A stretch of 64,000 nt of DNA from the NCBI GenBank assembly GCA_018062345.1, contig JAGOSL010000006.1:1-64000 (forward strand), read 5' to 3'. Shown piece by piece: positions 26,309 through 35,750 of the stretch. The notes under the pieces are model-generated. The model was given only the letters and a program-made list of their open reading frames with translations. It did not search any database and was not told where the DNA came from. The stretch's first letter is position 1; each line of letters starts with the position of its first letter. The translations under genes and the position numbers were made by a program. This DNA is from Pseudomonadota bacterium (GTDB lineage: Bacteria > Pseudomonadota > Alphaproteobacteria > Paracaedibacterales > CAITNM01).

Positions 26309-26634
26309 AATGTCCTCGTGGCTGTGAAAATTTTTAGAAGGTGTTTATGAATTTTCACATTCGTTGCGAAGGTGAGGGGGCCTGCTTAAAATTCTGAAAA
26401 TTTCCAATATTTAACAAAAGTAAAGCAATCACTTGAGGAAATATCTTGGTTATTCTTTCAAAGATTAGCATAAGCGATTGCTTACCATCAAGGTGGTCCG
26501 GATGGGGTTTTGTTAAATGTAAAAGTCTACATTTTTTGGTGTCAATCGAACCATAATAAAATTGCCTTGAAAAAAACCTCAAAAATCGGTAGTAATAGCT
26601 AATATATTTTAATTCAGATATTTTAGGAGTTATC
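26309..26634. other. 326-bp divergent intergenic region between nhaC-like and rplY
   Basis: No gene is supported here. It must contain promoters for both neighbours. The notable content is a nested inverted-repeat structure at 26409-26518, listed separately. Confidence 0.5.
26409..26518. repeat. 110-bp nested palindromic structure, possible structured RNA or palindromic element
   Basis: The outer arms ATTTAACAAAA (26409-26419) and TTTTGTTAAAT (26508-26518) are perfect 11-base complements. Inside, GTAAAGCAATC (26420-26430) pairs with GATTGCTTAC (26476-26485) with one bulged base. ATCTT (26444-26448) can pair with AAGAT (26460-26464) at the centre. The stems nest in one fold. It could be an untranslated-leader structure or a small palindromic repeat of the type known in Rickettsia; nothing in the sequence decides this. 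Confidence 0.5.
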
Positions 26635-27252
26635 ATGGCACAGGCCAATGCATTGAAAGCGGAAGAGCGCCAAGGGACGGGAACCGGAGTTGCACGTGCT
26701 TTGCGCCGCGAAGGAAAGATCCCTGGAATTATCTATGGGGGCACAGAGACGCCTCAACCTATATCAGTCGACCTGAAAGATGTTAGTGCGGAATTAAGCA
26801 GATCAGGTTTTTTTAGTCGTGTTTATACAGTTGAAATGGCTAAATCTAAAGTGCAAGTTATTGCGCGTGATGTTCAGTTTCACCCTGTAACAGATGTTGC
26901 CTTACATGTTGATTTTCAACGTGTTGATAAAGACTCAAAAATTAACGTGTCGGTTCCAGTGGAGTATGTCAATGAAGATAAAGCTCCGGGATTGAAGCTT
27001 GGTGGCATGTTGAATATCATTATTCATAACCTAGAAATTATTTGTCCGGCAAACTCAATTCCTGAAAAAATCACAATTGATCTTGCAGGTTTAAACATCA
27101 ACCAAAGCATACACCTAGATGTTGTTTCTTTGCCGAGCGGTGTGAAGGCCGCACAACCAGTGCGTGATTATACTCTTGTTACCATTGTGCCACCAAGTGG
27201 TAGCGATGAAGAAAATAAAGAAAAGACTGAGGAAGCAGCTGCCTCAGCTTAA
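26635..27252 (+). CDS. rplY: 50S ribosomal protein L25/CTC form
   Basis: The 205-residue protein has the 5S-rRNA-binding L25 domain (EERQGTGTGVARALRREGKI then GIIYGG, residues 10-36; FHPVTDVALHVDFQRV at about 82-97). A C-terminal CTC extension follows (about 100-190), then an acidic, alanine-rich tail. This long form is standard in alphaproteobacteria. A ribosome-binding site AGGAG lies nine bases before the ATG. It is followed 12 bases later by pth, a common pairing. Confidence 0.96.
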   Translation: MAQANALKAEERQGTGTGVARALRREGKIPGIIYGGTETPQPISVDLKDVSAELSRSGFFSRVYTVEMAKSKVQVIARDVQFHPVTDVALHVDFQRVDKDSKINVSVPVEYVNEDKAPGLKLGGMLNIIIHNLEIICPANSIPEKITIDLAGLNINQSIHLDVVSLPSGVKAAQPVRDYTLVTIVPPSGSDEENKEKTEEAAASA

Positions 27253-27264
27253 GGATAGTTCATA

Positions 27265-27822
27265 ATGCTATTGTGTGTTGGCTTGGGTAATCCAGGCCAA
27301 CAATATTTGATGACAAGGCATAACATTGGCTTTATGGTTGTCGATGCTGTATCTCTTAACTATAATTTCCCCATTTTTAGAAAAAAATTTCAGAGCGAAT
27401 TTAGCGAGCGCAAAATTCGTGATGTAAATATAGGCCTGATAAAACCACAGACATTTATGAACTTGTCTGGTGTTTCAGTGCAGTCAGCTATGGCTTTTTA
27501 TAAGCTTAAGCCAGAGCAAATTATTGTGATTCATGATGATCTTGATCTTATACCAGGGCAAATTAAAGTAAAATTTGGAGGGGGATCAGGTGGTCATAAT
27601 GGCTTGAAAAGTATCGATCAGGCTATTGGCAACGGTTATTGGAGGTTGCGCTTAGGTATAGGTCACCCTGGTGTGAAGCATTTAGTGGCGCCTCATGTTC
27701 TGTCTCCTTTTTTACCAGCTGACCATGAGTGGTTAAAAATTCTTTTGCAAAAAATCGCTCAAGAATTTGAGCATTTGGCTTCAGAAAGTCCAGATGTATG
27801 GGGAAGACGACTAACAATATGA
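27265..27822 (+). CDS. pth: Peptidyl-tRNA hydrolase
   Basis: The 185-residue enzyme recycles peptidyl-tRNAs released from stalled ribosomes. Motifs are VGLGNPGQQYLMTRHNIGF at residues 5-23 with the catalytic histidine in RHN, KPQTFMNLSG, and HDDLDLIPGQIKVKFGGGSGGHNG. Length is normal. It is co-transcribed with rplY and its stop overlaps the ATG of the next gene as ATGA, so the downstream glycosyltransferase is probably translated by coupling. Confidence 0.97.
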   Translation: MLLCVGLGNPGQQYLMTRHNIGFMVVDAVSLNYNFPIFRKKFQSEFSERKIRDVNIGLIKPQTFMNLSGVSVQSAMAFYKLKPEQIIVIHDDLDLIPGQIKVKFGGGSGGHNGLKSIDQAIGNGYWRLRLGIGHPGVKHLVAPHVLSPFLPADHEWLKILLQKIAQEFEHLASESPDVWGRRLTI

Positions 27823-28967
27823 AAAAAATTGAATTTATTATTGGAAGCTTGGAGCTGGGAGGTGCAGAGCGTCACTTAAGTCAAATACTGCCGGCTCTTA
27901 AATCTATGGGGTTCTCGATCAGAATAGTAGTTCTTTCGCATAAAAAAAGCTTAAAATATATTTTTGATGAGGCTGGAATCGAAGTTGATCTTGGCCCAAA
28001 TCTTGAATGGATGCCTTTTTTATTGCGCAGAATTACTAGCCTTATAAGCTCTTTAACGAGATTGACTATAAGTTTTTTAAAAGATCGACAAACTATCAGG
28101 CATGTCTTTTTGCCTGAAGCTTACTTGTTAACAGCTATTGCTGCGCGCCTTACTTTTTTCTCAGGAGCGCTAATAATGAGCCGCCGTAGTTTAAATGATT
28201 ACCAGAAGCGTCATCCATTTTTGGGAAAATTGGAGAGATTGATGCATAGATTTACTACTAAGGTTCTTGGCAATAGCAATGCAGTTGTGCAGCAGTTATA
28301 TGCTGAGGGACTTTCGTCAGAGAAAGTGCATCTTATTTATAATGGGATTAAATTAGATTCATTCCAAAACTTACCAGAAAAAAATAAATTACGTAGAAAT
28401 TTGAGTATTGAGCAAGATGCCTTAGTGTTTATCATTGTGGCAAATCTTATTCCTTATAAAGGGCATTATGACTTGCTGAATGCAATGAGCTTAATTCGTT
28501 TTCAGCTGCCAGAGAAATGGAAATTATTGTGTGTTGGGCACGATACAGGAATTCTTGGCCAACTAGAAAATGAAGTGCAATCACTTAACTTAAGTACCCA
28601 TGTGCAGTTTCTTGGTAAAAGGTTAGATACCCCTTTATTGTTGGTGGCAGCTGATATAGGAATTTTGTGTTCACATGAGGAAGGTTTTTCAAATGCTATT
28701 TTAGAGGGGATGGCAGCAGGTTTGCCTATGGTTGTGACCAATGTTGGTGGAAATGCTGAAGCAGTAGAGCATATGCGTACGGGTTTGGTGGTGGAAGCGA
28801 AAAATCCTCAATTACTAGCTAAATCATTGCTTTCGATAGCTACTTCTTCAGAAATGCGTGTGAAACTTGGGCGAGCTGGGCGAGAGCGAGTAGAAAAATA
28901 TTTTACACTGTCGCAATGTGCAAAAAATTATGCCGAGTTTTATGAAGGACTGAATCAACATCTATAG
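27819..28967 (+). CDS. GT4-family glycosyltransferase
   Basis: The product has the two-domain GT-B fold. The N-terminal part opens with FIIGSLELGGAERHLSQILP, the acceptor-side glycine loop. The C-terminal part carries SHEEGFSNAILEGMAAGLPMV, the E-x7-E nucleotide-sugar site, then NVGGNAEAVE. I chose the ATG overlapping the pth stop rather than an earlier in-frame codon inside pth. Such enzymes add sugars to LPS core, capsule or lipid carriers. The acceptor is unknown, and the location away from the main glycan locus suggests a separate LPS-core role. Confidence 0.87.
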   Translation: MKKIEFIIGSLELGGAERHLSQILPALKSMGFSIRIVVLSHKKSLKYIFDEAGIEVDLGPNLEWMPFLLRRITSLISSLTRLTISFLKDRQTIRHVFLPEAYLLTAIAARLTFFSGALIMSRRSLNDYQKRHPFLGKLERLMHRFTTKVLGNSNAVVQQLYAEGLSSEKVHLIYNGIKLDSFQNLPEKNKLRRNLSIEQDALVFIIVANLIPYKGHYDLLNAMSLIRFQLPEKWKLLCVGHDTGILGQLENEVQSLNLSTHVQFLGKRLDTPLLLVAADIGILCSHEEGFSNAILEGMAAGLPMVVTNVGGNAEAVEHMRTGLVVEAKNPQLLAKSLLSIATSSEMRVKLGRAGRERVEKYFTLSQCAKNYAEFYEGLNQHL

Positions 28968-29062
28968 CGCATTAAGTGATTATATTTTTTATAGATAACA
29001 TTTATTTAAAATTTTAATCACTCTTTACATATTGGTAACGTTTCCTATGTATTATATGACTT

Positions 29063-30472
29063 ATGAAAATAGGATCGAATATAGAAGCAAGGGTTTCAAC
29101 GACTCTCGCCATGACCCCCAGGTTGCAACAGGCCATTCGCCTGTTGCAATTGTCAGTAACTGAGCTGAATGCTTATGTAAATGAGCAGGCCTCGGAAAAC
29201 CCCTTGCTTGTTGTAGAAAATACTGAACAATCTTTTGCAGAGCAACAAGAAGGTCCGCAGGAATTTTCTGCTGATTGTGATGATGAACGCTCAAGTGAAG
29301 GTTTGCAGTTTGAAGAGCGTAATTCCATGCAGGAAGGTAATTCTCAAAATCCTCGTCTACGATGCGAGCAAACTTTGCAAGACTACTTGCAATTGCAACT
29401 ATCGCTTGTGGTTAATAATCGTGAAGAATATTTAACGGGGATTATTCTTATTAATTGCTTGAATTCTTATGGATTTCTTGAGATTGATTTGGGCGAAATT
29501 TCAGAGCGGTTTGGGATAAAACCTGAGCTTGTTGAAAAAATGATTGTAGTTATGCAAAAATTTGACCCAGTTGGAATTTTTTCAAGAAATATTGAAGAGT
29601 GTTTGAGGGCGCAGCTAAAGGAAAAGAATGCTCTTACTTCTAAAATGGATGTTGTGCTGCAAAATCTTCGGGGTTTGTTGCAAGGTAACCCTGCTATGTT
29701 GGCTAGAAAATGTAATTTAACTATTAATGAATTTCAGGAGTGCTTAATAGAATTGCGGAAACTGAACCCGCGTCCTTCTTCAGGTTTCTTAACAAATATA
29801 GAGCACGATAATGTGATCCCTGATGGATTTATTCAGAAAAATTCAGATAATCAGTTTGTCTTTGAGTTGAATATGAGTGTATTACCGCAAGTACTTTTAG
29901 ACAGCGCATACTATCACGAGCTACGAAGTAAGTTGGCAAAATCTGACGAGAAGCAGTTTCTTCAAGCAAAATTTGCTCATGCAAATTGGTTGATGCAAGC
30001 ACTTAATCAGCGATTAATTACCTTAAAAAGAGTTGGTAGTGCGATCGCACAACATCAGCAGGAATTCTTTTCAAAAGGAGTGCTTGGGCTAAAATCTTTA
30101 ACTTTAAAAACAATTGCTGATCAACTTGAGATGCATGAGAGCACAGTAAGTCGCATCACTACAGCTAAATATGTGAGTACGCCTCGAGGTACTTTTGAGT
30201 TGAAATTTTTCTTTAGCCAATCAATAATCTCAATTTCAGAAGGCCAAGAAGATGTTTCTGCGAAAGCTGTTCAGAACGCGATTAAGGATTTAGTGAATCA
30301 GGAATTAGAGGCAACGCCATTGTCAGACGAGCAACTGGTTGGGAAATTAAGTGAGAAAGGAATGCTAGTAGCTAGAAGAACGATATCTAAATATAGAAAA
30401 ATTCTAAAGATTCCATCTTCTCAGGAAAGGCGGAATTTTTATGCACTAGGGCTGAGAAAAGCTCAGAGTTAA
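29063..30472 (+). CDS. rpoN: RNA polymerase sigma-54 factor
   Basis: The 469-residue protein starts with the glutamine/leucine-rich activator-interacting region (TPRLQQAIRLLQLSVTELNA, about 18-37). An acidic stretch and the core-binding domain follow, then a helix-turn-helix around LEMHESTVSRITTAKYV, and the RpoN box ARRTISKYRK (437-446) that reads the -24 element. It directs polymerase to promoters that need enhancer-binding activators. No activator or -24/-12 promoter was identified here. Presence of sigma-54 argues against Rickettsia proper. Its last four bases overlap the convergent lptG. Confidence 0.96.
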   Translation: MKIGSNIEARVSTTLAMTPRLQQAIRLLQLSVTELNAYVNEQASENPLLVVENTEQSFAEQQEGPQEFSADCDDERSSEGLQFEERNSMQEGNSQNPRLRCEQTLQDYLQLQLSLVVNNREEYLTGIILINCLNSYGFLEIDLGEISERFGIKPELVEKMIVVMQKFDPVGIFSRNIEECLRAQLKEKNALTSKMDVVLQNLRGLLQGNPAMLARKCNLTINEFQECLIELRKLNPRPSSGFLTNIEHDNVIPDGFIQKNSDNQFVFELNMSVLPQVLLDSAYYHELRSKLAKSDEKQFLQAKFAHANWLMQALNQRLITLKRVGSAIAQHQQEFFSKGVLGLKSLTLKTIADQLEMHESTVSRITTAKYVSTPRGTFELKFFFSQSIISISEGQEDVSAKAVQNAIKDLVNQELEATPLSDEQLVGKLSEKGMLVARRTISKYRKILKIPSSQERRNFYALGLRKAQS

Positions 30473-31560
30473 CGATCATCTAATAGAATAGTTAACCAGT
30501 AGGCAGTAATAAAAGTTACAAATGATGGAAGCCAGGCAGCTGCGATTAGAGGAATTTTATGAGCAACGCCAAAAGCATGAACAATCTGTTCAAAGAAATG
30601 CATTAAAAAAGAAAAAACGATACTAATGCTGATAGCGACACTGAAAGATTTATTTCTGGTAGAAACTAAACAAAAGCTTGCCGCTAAAAACACTAGTCCA
30701 ATCATCATCCCTATTTTAGCGATTTGCTTATGCCACAGCATGCTGTATGCACTGGCATCTAGTCCTGCATTCTCAAGCATTCTAATGAAGGCTGGAGTTT
30801 GAAAAAATGAGATTGTTTCTGGGGGGGCAGTTGACTGTTGGATTTGCTCCATCGTAATAGTTGTTGGTTCTGTGTATATTTCAATATTTTCTTGCTGATA
30901 GTTGGAAATTATGTTGGCTCTATGCATATGCCATTTTTTGTCTATTAACTCAGCGACTTCAGCGTCGACTCTGCGAAGAAAATTTCCACTTTTATTGAAC
31001 TCAAAAATGATCAAATTATTGAATTGCTTTTTTGTTACATTGAAGTGCCTAGCATGGATAATATTTTGTGTATTTGGTAAGTTTTCTTTGAGCCATAATC
31101 CTGTGTCTGTAAACGAGATGCTGTAAGGTTTTTTTTGGAAAATTTTTTCTTCTAAAACAACCATTCTACCAAATAAGACTGCCCTAATAGGATCAAGAAC
31201 TATTATATTTAAGGTTCCTAAAAGAACGACGACAATTGATATGCCGCTTAAAAATTGTAATCGGGATACTCCAAAACTTGAGATTACTACAAAATTTTGG
31301 GATTGAGCTAATCGCAAAAAACACCCAAGGGCAGCGAAAAAAGTAATTGAAGGTAAAAGAGTATTTAAAATTTTGGGTAGCTTTAAAAATGCTATTTGAA
31401 AAAGAAATGAAAGTGGGACATCATGTTGCATCGTGCGTTTGGTGAGATCTACTATCTCAAAAAAACTAATTATTAACGCGACGGTGAAAAAAACAAGAAA
31501 AAACCAGAACAAGAAATTTCTGCAGACATATCTGTTAAGTGTTGAAATCAAATACCACAT
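30469..31560 (-). CDS. lptG: LPS export permease LptG
   Basis: The 363-residue YjgP/YjgQ-family protein has three N-terminal and three C-terminal membrane helices around a periplasmic beta-jellyroll (about 130-270). It pairs with LptF and the LptB ATPase to extract LPS from the inner membrane. It lies downstream of lptF with a 13-base overlap. LptG rather than LptF is chosen from gene order and the opening WYLISTLNRYVCRNFLFWF, typical of LptG. Confidence 0.9.
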   Translation of the reverse strand: MWYLISTLNRYVCRNFLFWFFLVFFTVALIISFFEIVDLTKRTMQHDVPLSFLFQIAFLKLPKILNTLLPSITFFAALGCFLRLAQSQNFVVISSFGVSRLQFLSGISIVVVLLGTLNIIVLDPIRAVLFGRMVVLEEKIFQKKPYSISFTDTGLWLKENLPNTQNIIHARHFNVTKKQFNNLIIFEFNKSGNFLRRVDAEVAELIDKKWHMHRANIISNYQQENIEIYTEPTTITMEQIQQSTAPPETISFFQTPAFIRMLENAGLDASAYSMLWHKQIAKIGMMIGLVFLAASFCLVSTRNKSFSVAISISIVFSFLMHFFEQIVHAFGVAHKIPLIAAAWLPSFVTFITAYWLTILLDDR

Positions 31561-32681
31561 CGATCAAACAACCTTTGTAAAGAATGATGAAATTTTCCAT
31601 AACGTAAAATGGTTAAAGTTAAGCCCATAAAAACAATTACAAATAAGTAAGCAAGCACAGCTGAGAGATGAAAACGCATTTGTAGCTGCAGAAGATTCAA
31701 TATTAACCATTGAAATAAGATCCCTGCTAAAATTAGGAGTATCATACGTTTGCGGCGCAATCGTCTTGATGGGCGATTGACAACCATAACCAGAGATACC
31801 ATGAGCATATTAATTATACATAAAAAAGGTAGTAAAATGCGCTGATGTGCTTCTGCGGCCATGCGCTGTTGTAATTTTACATTTTCAGCATTTTCGTTGG
31901 TGATTTGAAAAAGTTCGCGAAGATCTTTTTCATAGGGCTTTAAATTTCTTGAGCTTGCTATTGAGGTGAATTCATCAAGATTATACACTAACTCATCAAA
32001 CTCAAACGATTGAATAGCATTTTTACTATCTTTTTCTTGTCTGATTCCATTGTGTAAGATTAAAATATAATTGTTTTCTATTTTTTTTAAAACACCCTCT
32101 TTTGCAAATATTGTGTAGGGTTTTCTGGGTTTTTTATTTGTATGTTCGCCTGTGTCGTGTATAAAAACTCCTTCAAATTCCTTTGCTGATATACGCTTAT
32201 CTACAAAAATGGTTAAACTTTTTATGACATTAAATGAACCTTCTCTTACTATTGAAGAAGAAAATTGATTACGCAGTTGAAACTCTTGGGTGCGGAAAGC
32301 GCGATAAGTGCTTGGAATAGTAAAAATGTTTAAAAAGAGTAATGAGAAAGTAAGGATGTTGGCCAATGCGAATCCAGAATGAAGAATTTTCCATGGGCTC
32401 TTTCCCAATGTTTGCATAACCTGTAGTTCATTATCTAGGGTCATTTTTCCAAAAGTAATTATTGCTCCCAGGAGAGTGCACATAGGAACTACCTTCACAA
32501 ACATGTCAGGTAATAAATATATAATTAATGAAAAATAGCTTTGTAACGAAACGTTGTGATGAACGATGACTTCAATAAAGCGTAAGGACTGCGTCAACCA
32601 AAGTAATACAACCAAAATTGCAGCTAAAACACCGATTGATGCGCAAAGACGTTTAAAAATATATGACGACGTGATAAACAT
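31548..32681 (-). CDS. lptF: LPS export permease LptF
   Basis: The 377-residue protein has the same six-helix, jellyroll-containing layout as LptG. Its start region is SSYIFKRLCASIGVLAAILV and a cytoplasmic loop contains ELQVMQTLGKSPWKIL, matching the LptF coupling region for LptB. Together with LptG it forms the inner-membrane LPS extractor. It is the first gene of a two-gene unit divergent from surA with 38 bases between the starts, so the promoters must overlap or be very short. Confidence 0.9.
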   Translation of the reverse strand: MFITSSYIFKRLCASIGVLAAILVVLLWLTQSLRFIEVIVHHNVSLQSYFSLIIYLLPDMFVKVVPMCTLLGAIITFGKMTLDNELQVMQTLGKSPWKILHSGFALANILTFSLLFLNIFTIPSTYRAFRTQEFQLRNQFSSSIVREGSFNVIKSLTIFVDKRISAKEFEGVFIHDTGEHTNKKPRKPYTIFAKEGVLKKIENNYILILHNGIRQEKDSKNAIQSFEFDELVYNLDEFTSIASSRNLKPYEKDLRELFQITNENAENVKLQQRMAAEAHQRILLPFLCIINMLMVSLVMVVNRPSRRLRRKRMILLILAGILFQWLILNLLQLQMRFHLSAVLAYLFVIVFMGLTLTILRYGKFHHSLQRLFDRCGI

Positions 32682-32719
32682 ATTCTATATGTACAATTAA
32701 TTTTTGGCTTTTCCTAGGC

Positions 32720-34000
32720 ATGTTTGCATTTATATTTTTATCATTATCATTATTCTTAAATTTAGTAACTTCTTGTCATGCGAGCGAAAAATCTGAGCAA
32801 GCATTGATTGCAGCCGTTGTAAATCAACATGCTATTACAGAGCGTGAGCTCGAAATGCGCCTAGACTTTGCAATCGCAACTCTTAATATGCCAAACACTA
32901 AAGAATCAAGAGATAGCATGCGGTATCAAGTTTTACAAAACTTAATTGTTGAGAGGTTGCAGGAGTCTTCCGCAAAAGAAGCAGAAATTAAGATCACAGA
33001 AAAAGAAGTGGATAAATCACTGGAAAATCTTGCTCAAGACAATGGTGTGACAATAGAGCAATTAAAGGAACGCTTTAAGACTATGGGAGTGAAAATTGAA
33101 ACTCTTAAAAATAGAATGCGAGCGCAGCTTTCCTGGGCTAGATTTATCCGTGCTTTATTTGGTAGTCAAGTTAGAATAACAGACAGCGATATAGAAAGGG
33201 AATTTGAAAAAGTAAAACGCGTACTTGAGACGGATCAATATGAGTTGATTGAGATTGTTTTGCCGATAGACGATAAAAATTACGCAAAAAGCAAACAGGA
33301 GGCTTACCGTCTGCATGCTCAGGTTAGTCGAGCAATGACCAATTTTAGTTTGGTTGCTCAGCAGTTTGGGGCGCAAAGTGGATATGTGGGGTGGAAAACG
33401 CTACGTCAAATGGACGATGAGGTTGCAAAAATCATTCAGCACACATCGGTGGGTGATGTTGTGGGGCCAATTGAGACGCAAAATACTTATAAAATTATTA
33501 AGCTTGTCGATAAGAAGTTGGCAGGGCAAGGGGCATTTCGTAGTAGAAAAATGTCTGTTGCTAAGGTGGTTATTCAGCTTCCAGAGGATATGAGTGAAGA
33601 GAATGTAATGATTTTAGAAACAATTGTTACTCATTTGAAAAAAGCAGGGAGTTGTAAAGAATTTTTGCAGAATGGGAGTGATGCAAACGGGCAAACTGCT
33701 CTTGTAGAAAAGCAACCAATGTTAAGTTTTCCTGAGCCTTTGCAGGTCATTTTAGATAAAGTCACTGTCAATCAAGTTATAGGGCCGATTCAAGAAGACC
33801 AAGCTGTGAGTCTATACAAAGTGTGTGCGGTTGAAAATCCTGAGAAAGATCCATTACCTACTAAGGTGATGATAAAAGAAGGTTTGGAACAAAAAGAGTT
33901 TTCGAGGCAAGCTATTCGTTTGCTGAACAAACTGATGTCAACTGCCAGAATAGTTATCACTTACGAAGATCGCAAAAATTATAAAAAAAATACTATATGA
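32720..34000 (+). CDS. surA: SurA-like periplasmic chaperone / peptidyl-prolyl isomerase
   Basis: The 426-residue protein has a signal peptide (about 1-21), a SurA N-terminal helical chaperone domain (about 28-150) and parvulin-like segments (about 170-275, with a weaker second at about 280-370). SurA escorts outer-membrane proteins through the periplasm. The first parvulin domain contains SLVAQQFGAQSGYVGWKTL, the expected pattern. Neighbouring lptFG fits the alphaproteobacterial lptF-lptG-lptD-surA order, but lptD is not here and orientation differs. The end overlaps ptsP by eight bases. Confidence 0.85.
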   Translation: MFAFIFLSLSLFLNLVTSCHASEKSEQALIAAVVNQHAITERELEMRLDFAIATLNMPNTKESRDSMRYQVLQNLIVERLQESSAKEAEIKITEKEVDKSLENLAQDNGVTIEQLKERFKTMGVKIETLKNRMRAQLSWARFIRALFGSQVRITDSDIEREFEKVKRVLETDQYELIEIVLPIDDKNYAKSKQEAYRLHAQVSRAMTNFSLVAQQFGAQSGYVGWKTLRQMDDEVAKIIQHTSVGDVVGPIETQNTYKIIKLVDKKLAGQGAFRSRKMSVAKVVIQLPEDMSEENVMILETIVTHLKKAGSCKEFLQNGSDANGQTALVEKQPMLSFPEPLQVILDKVTVNQVIGPIQEDQAVSLYKVCAVENPEKDPLPTKVMIKEGLEQKEFSRQAIRLLNKLMSTARIVITYEDRKNYKKNTI

Positions 34001-35750
34001 GTCGTGTTTGCTGAATTTGCGCCAATTCGCTTACGCGTTCTCTAATGCTTAGATGTGCAGCTTTATAGGCAAAAGGGTTATCGCTTAAGCAGTCGTTCAT
34101 GCATTCTTGAACAGACCAGATATCTAGAGTTTGTATCATATTTTCAATGATCTCGATAGAACTAGGATTAACTGAAAAATAGCGTAACCCTATTCCTAAA
34201 AGGGCCATAGCTTCAAGAGGTTGGCTTGCCATTTCACCGCACAGGCTAACGTTGACGTGCTTTGCATTGGCTTTATCTATGATGGTTTTTAGCATTTGCA
34301 TAAAAGCTTTCGACAAAAGATCATAGCGTTTGCTCATTGCGGCATCAGTGCGATCTATAGCGTAGAAGAAGTGGAATAGGTCGTTGCTGCCTATTGAAAT
34401 AAAATCAACTAAATCTAAAAATTGGTTAAGTTGGAATACGACGGATGGGACTTCTAGCATCGCTCCGACTTTAATGATTGCGGGTATTTTGTGTCCTAAA
34501 TTCTTTTCGCGATCTAATTCTTTTTGAATTAGAGTTCGTAAAAAATGCATTTCTTGAGTTTCGCTGATCATGGGAAACATAATTTGTAGGGGTAAGTCGG
34601 GGTGATTGCAAGCGACACGAGCTCTAATCATGGCTCGCAGCTGAAGGCGGATAAGTGATGGTCGTTGTAGCGTGAATCTTGAATGTTTCCATCCCTTCTT
34701 TGTATTTCCAAAGCTTTTATGAAGAGATTGAAAGGCTTTGTCGCCCCCAACATCTAATGTGCGAAAAACTACGGATTTTTCTTGAGCCTTATTTAAAACA
34801 TCTAAGTAAAGCTTAGTTTGGGTTTTAACGTCAGGCCAGTTTTCATTTATCATGAAGGGGATTTCGGTTCTGTATAATCCAATTCCTTCTATTGAGGGGT
34901 GATCTAAAAAAATTAAATCTTCATTTAAATTGGCATTGATTAATAAGTGCACAGGAGTGCCATCTCTGGATATAACAATTTTATGCTTTTTATTTTCAAA
35001 TGACTTGTTAATAGGCATTTTTTTTGGGGCACAGTACGTTTCGATGGTGGTTTTGTGGGGGTGCAAATAAATACGCCCTAAGTCACCATCAACTAGCAGT
35101 TCATCATCGTTACTAATAAGATCTGTTAGATTAACAATTCCTCCAACAACAGGAATGCCTCTGGATCTTGCGATGATCATTCCATGCGACAAAAAGCTAT
35201 CATCTTGAACAATTATCGCTGCTATCTTTGCTTGTTCAAATTGCATCATTTCAACTGGAGAGATAGTCTTAGCACATAGAATTATTGATTTTTCTTTATT
35301 AAAATTGATTTCCTTTTTTGCTAAGCACTGGCGAACAAGTTGAGAAATGCCTCTGATTTCTTGCAATCTTGCATGCCAAAATTCATCATCTCCAAAAATT
35401 ACAGCCAATTCTTGCGCTACTTTATCAAGGGCATCTGTGATATTTAAATTGTTTTTTATTTTGGCAATAACTCGCTGTTGCCAGGCAGGGTCTTGCAATA
35501 AGCTTTGTTGCACAAGTATTAGTTCTTGGTTGTGTTTTTGCCGAACAATAAAGCTATGGCTGCATAATTCTATTGCTTTTTCTACCGCTTGAAGGAAAAT
35601 ATTTATCTTTTTCTCGACGGGAAGCTGGGTGTCTTCTGTGTATTGTGGGTTGTAAATATAAGCGTATCCCTGTGCAATTCCTAAATTTAAACTTGCTCCT
35701 TCTATGATAATTTGAGGTTCTTTAAATTGTGATGTGGAGCTCACTGACAT
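33993..35750 (-). CDS. ptsP: PEP-protein phosphotransferase (enzyme I of the nitrogen PTS), GAF-less
   Basis: The 585-residue protein has the enzyme I arrangement. It comprises an HPr-binding N-terminal domain, the phosphohistidine segment [19 protein letters not shown] (about 183-201) and a PEP-binding TIM barrel with [20 protein letters not shown] and [16 protein letters not shown]. The catalytic cysteine is in VSLCGEM. It transfers phosphate from PEP to an HPr-type protein. E. coli PtsP has an extra N-terminal GAF domain sensing glutamine; that domain is missing here, so it is either sugar-type EI or a trimmed PtsP. It follows ruvB with a 10-base overlap. Confidence 0.85.
   Translation of the reverse strand: MSVSSTSQFKEPQIIIEGASLNLGIAQGYAYIYNPQYTEDTQLPVEKKINIFLQAVEKAIELCSHSFIVRQKHNQELILVQQSLLQDPAWQQRVIAKIKNNLNITDALDKVAQELAVIFGDDEFWHARLQEIRGISQLVRQCLAKKEINFNKEKSIILCAKTISPVEMMQFEQAKIAAIIVQDDSFLSHGMIIARSRGIPVVGGIVNLTDLISNDDELLVDGDLGRIYLHPHKTTIETYCAPKKMPINKSFENKKHKIVISRDGTPVHLLINANLNEDLIFLDHPSIEGIGLYRTEIPFMINENWPDVKTQTKLYLDVLNKAQEKSVVFRTLDVGGDKAFQSLHKSFGNTKKGWKHSRFTLQRPSLIRLQLRAMIRARVACNHPDLPLQIMFPMISETQEMHFLRTLIQKELDREKNLGHKIPAIIKVGAMLEVPSVVFQLNQFLDLVDFISIGSNDLFHFFYAIDRTDAAMSKRYDLLSKAFMQMLKTIIDKANAKHVNVSLCGEMASQPLEAMALLGIGLRYFSVNPSSIEIIENMIQTLDIWSVQECMNDCLSDNPFAYKAAHLSIRERVSELAQIQQTRLI

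Noticed and set aside
26355-26648. 97-residue minus-strand frame between nhaC-like and rplY
   Set aside because: It overlaps the rplY start antisense and spans the palindromic structure; composition is not protein-like.
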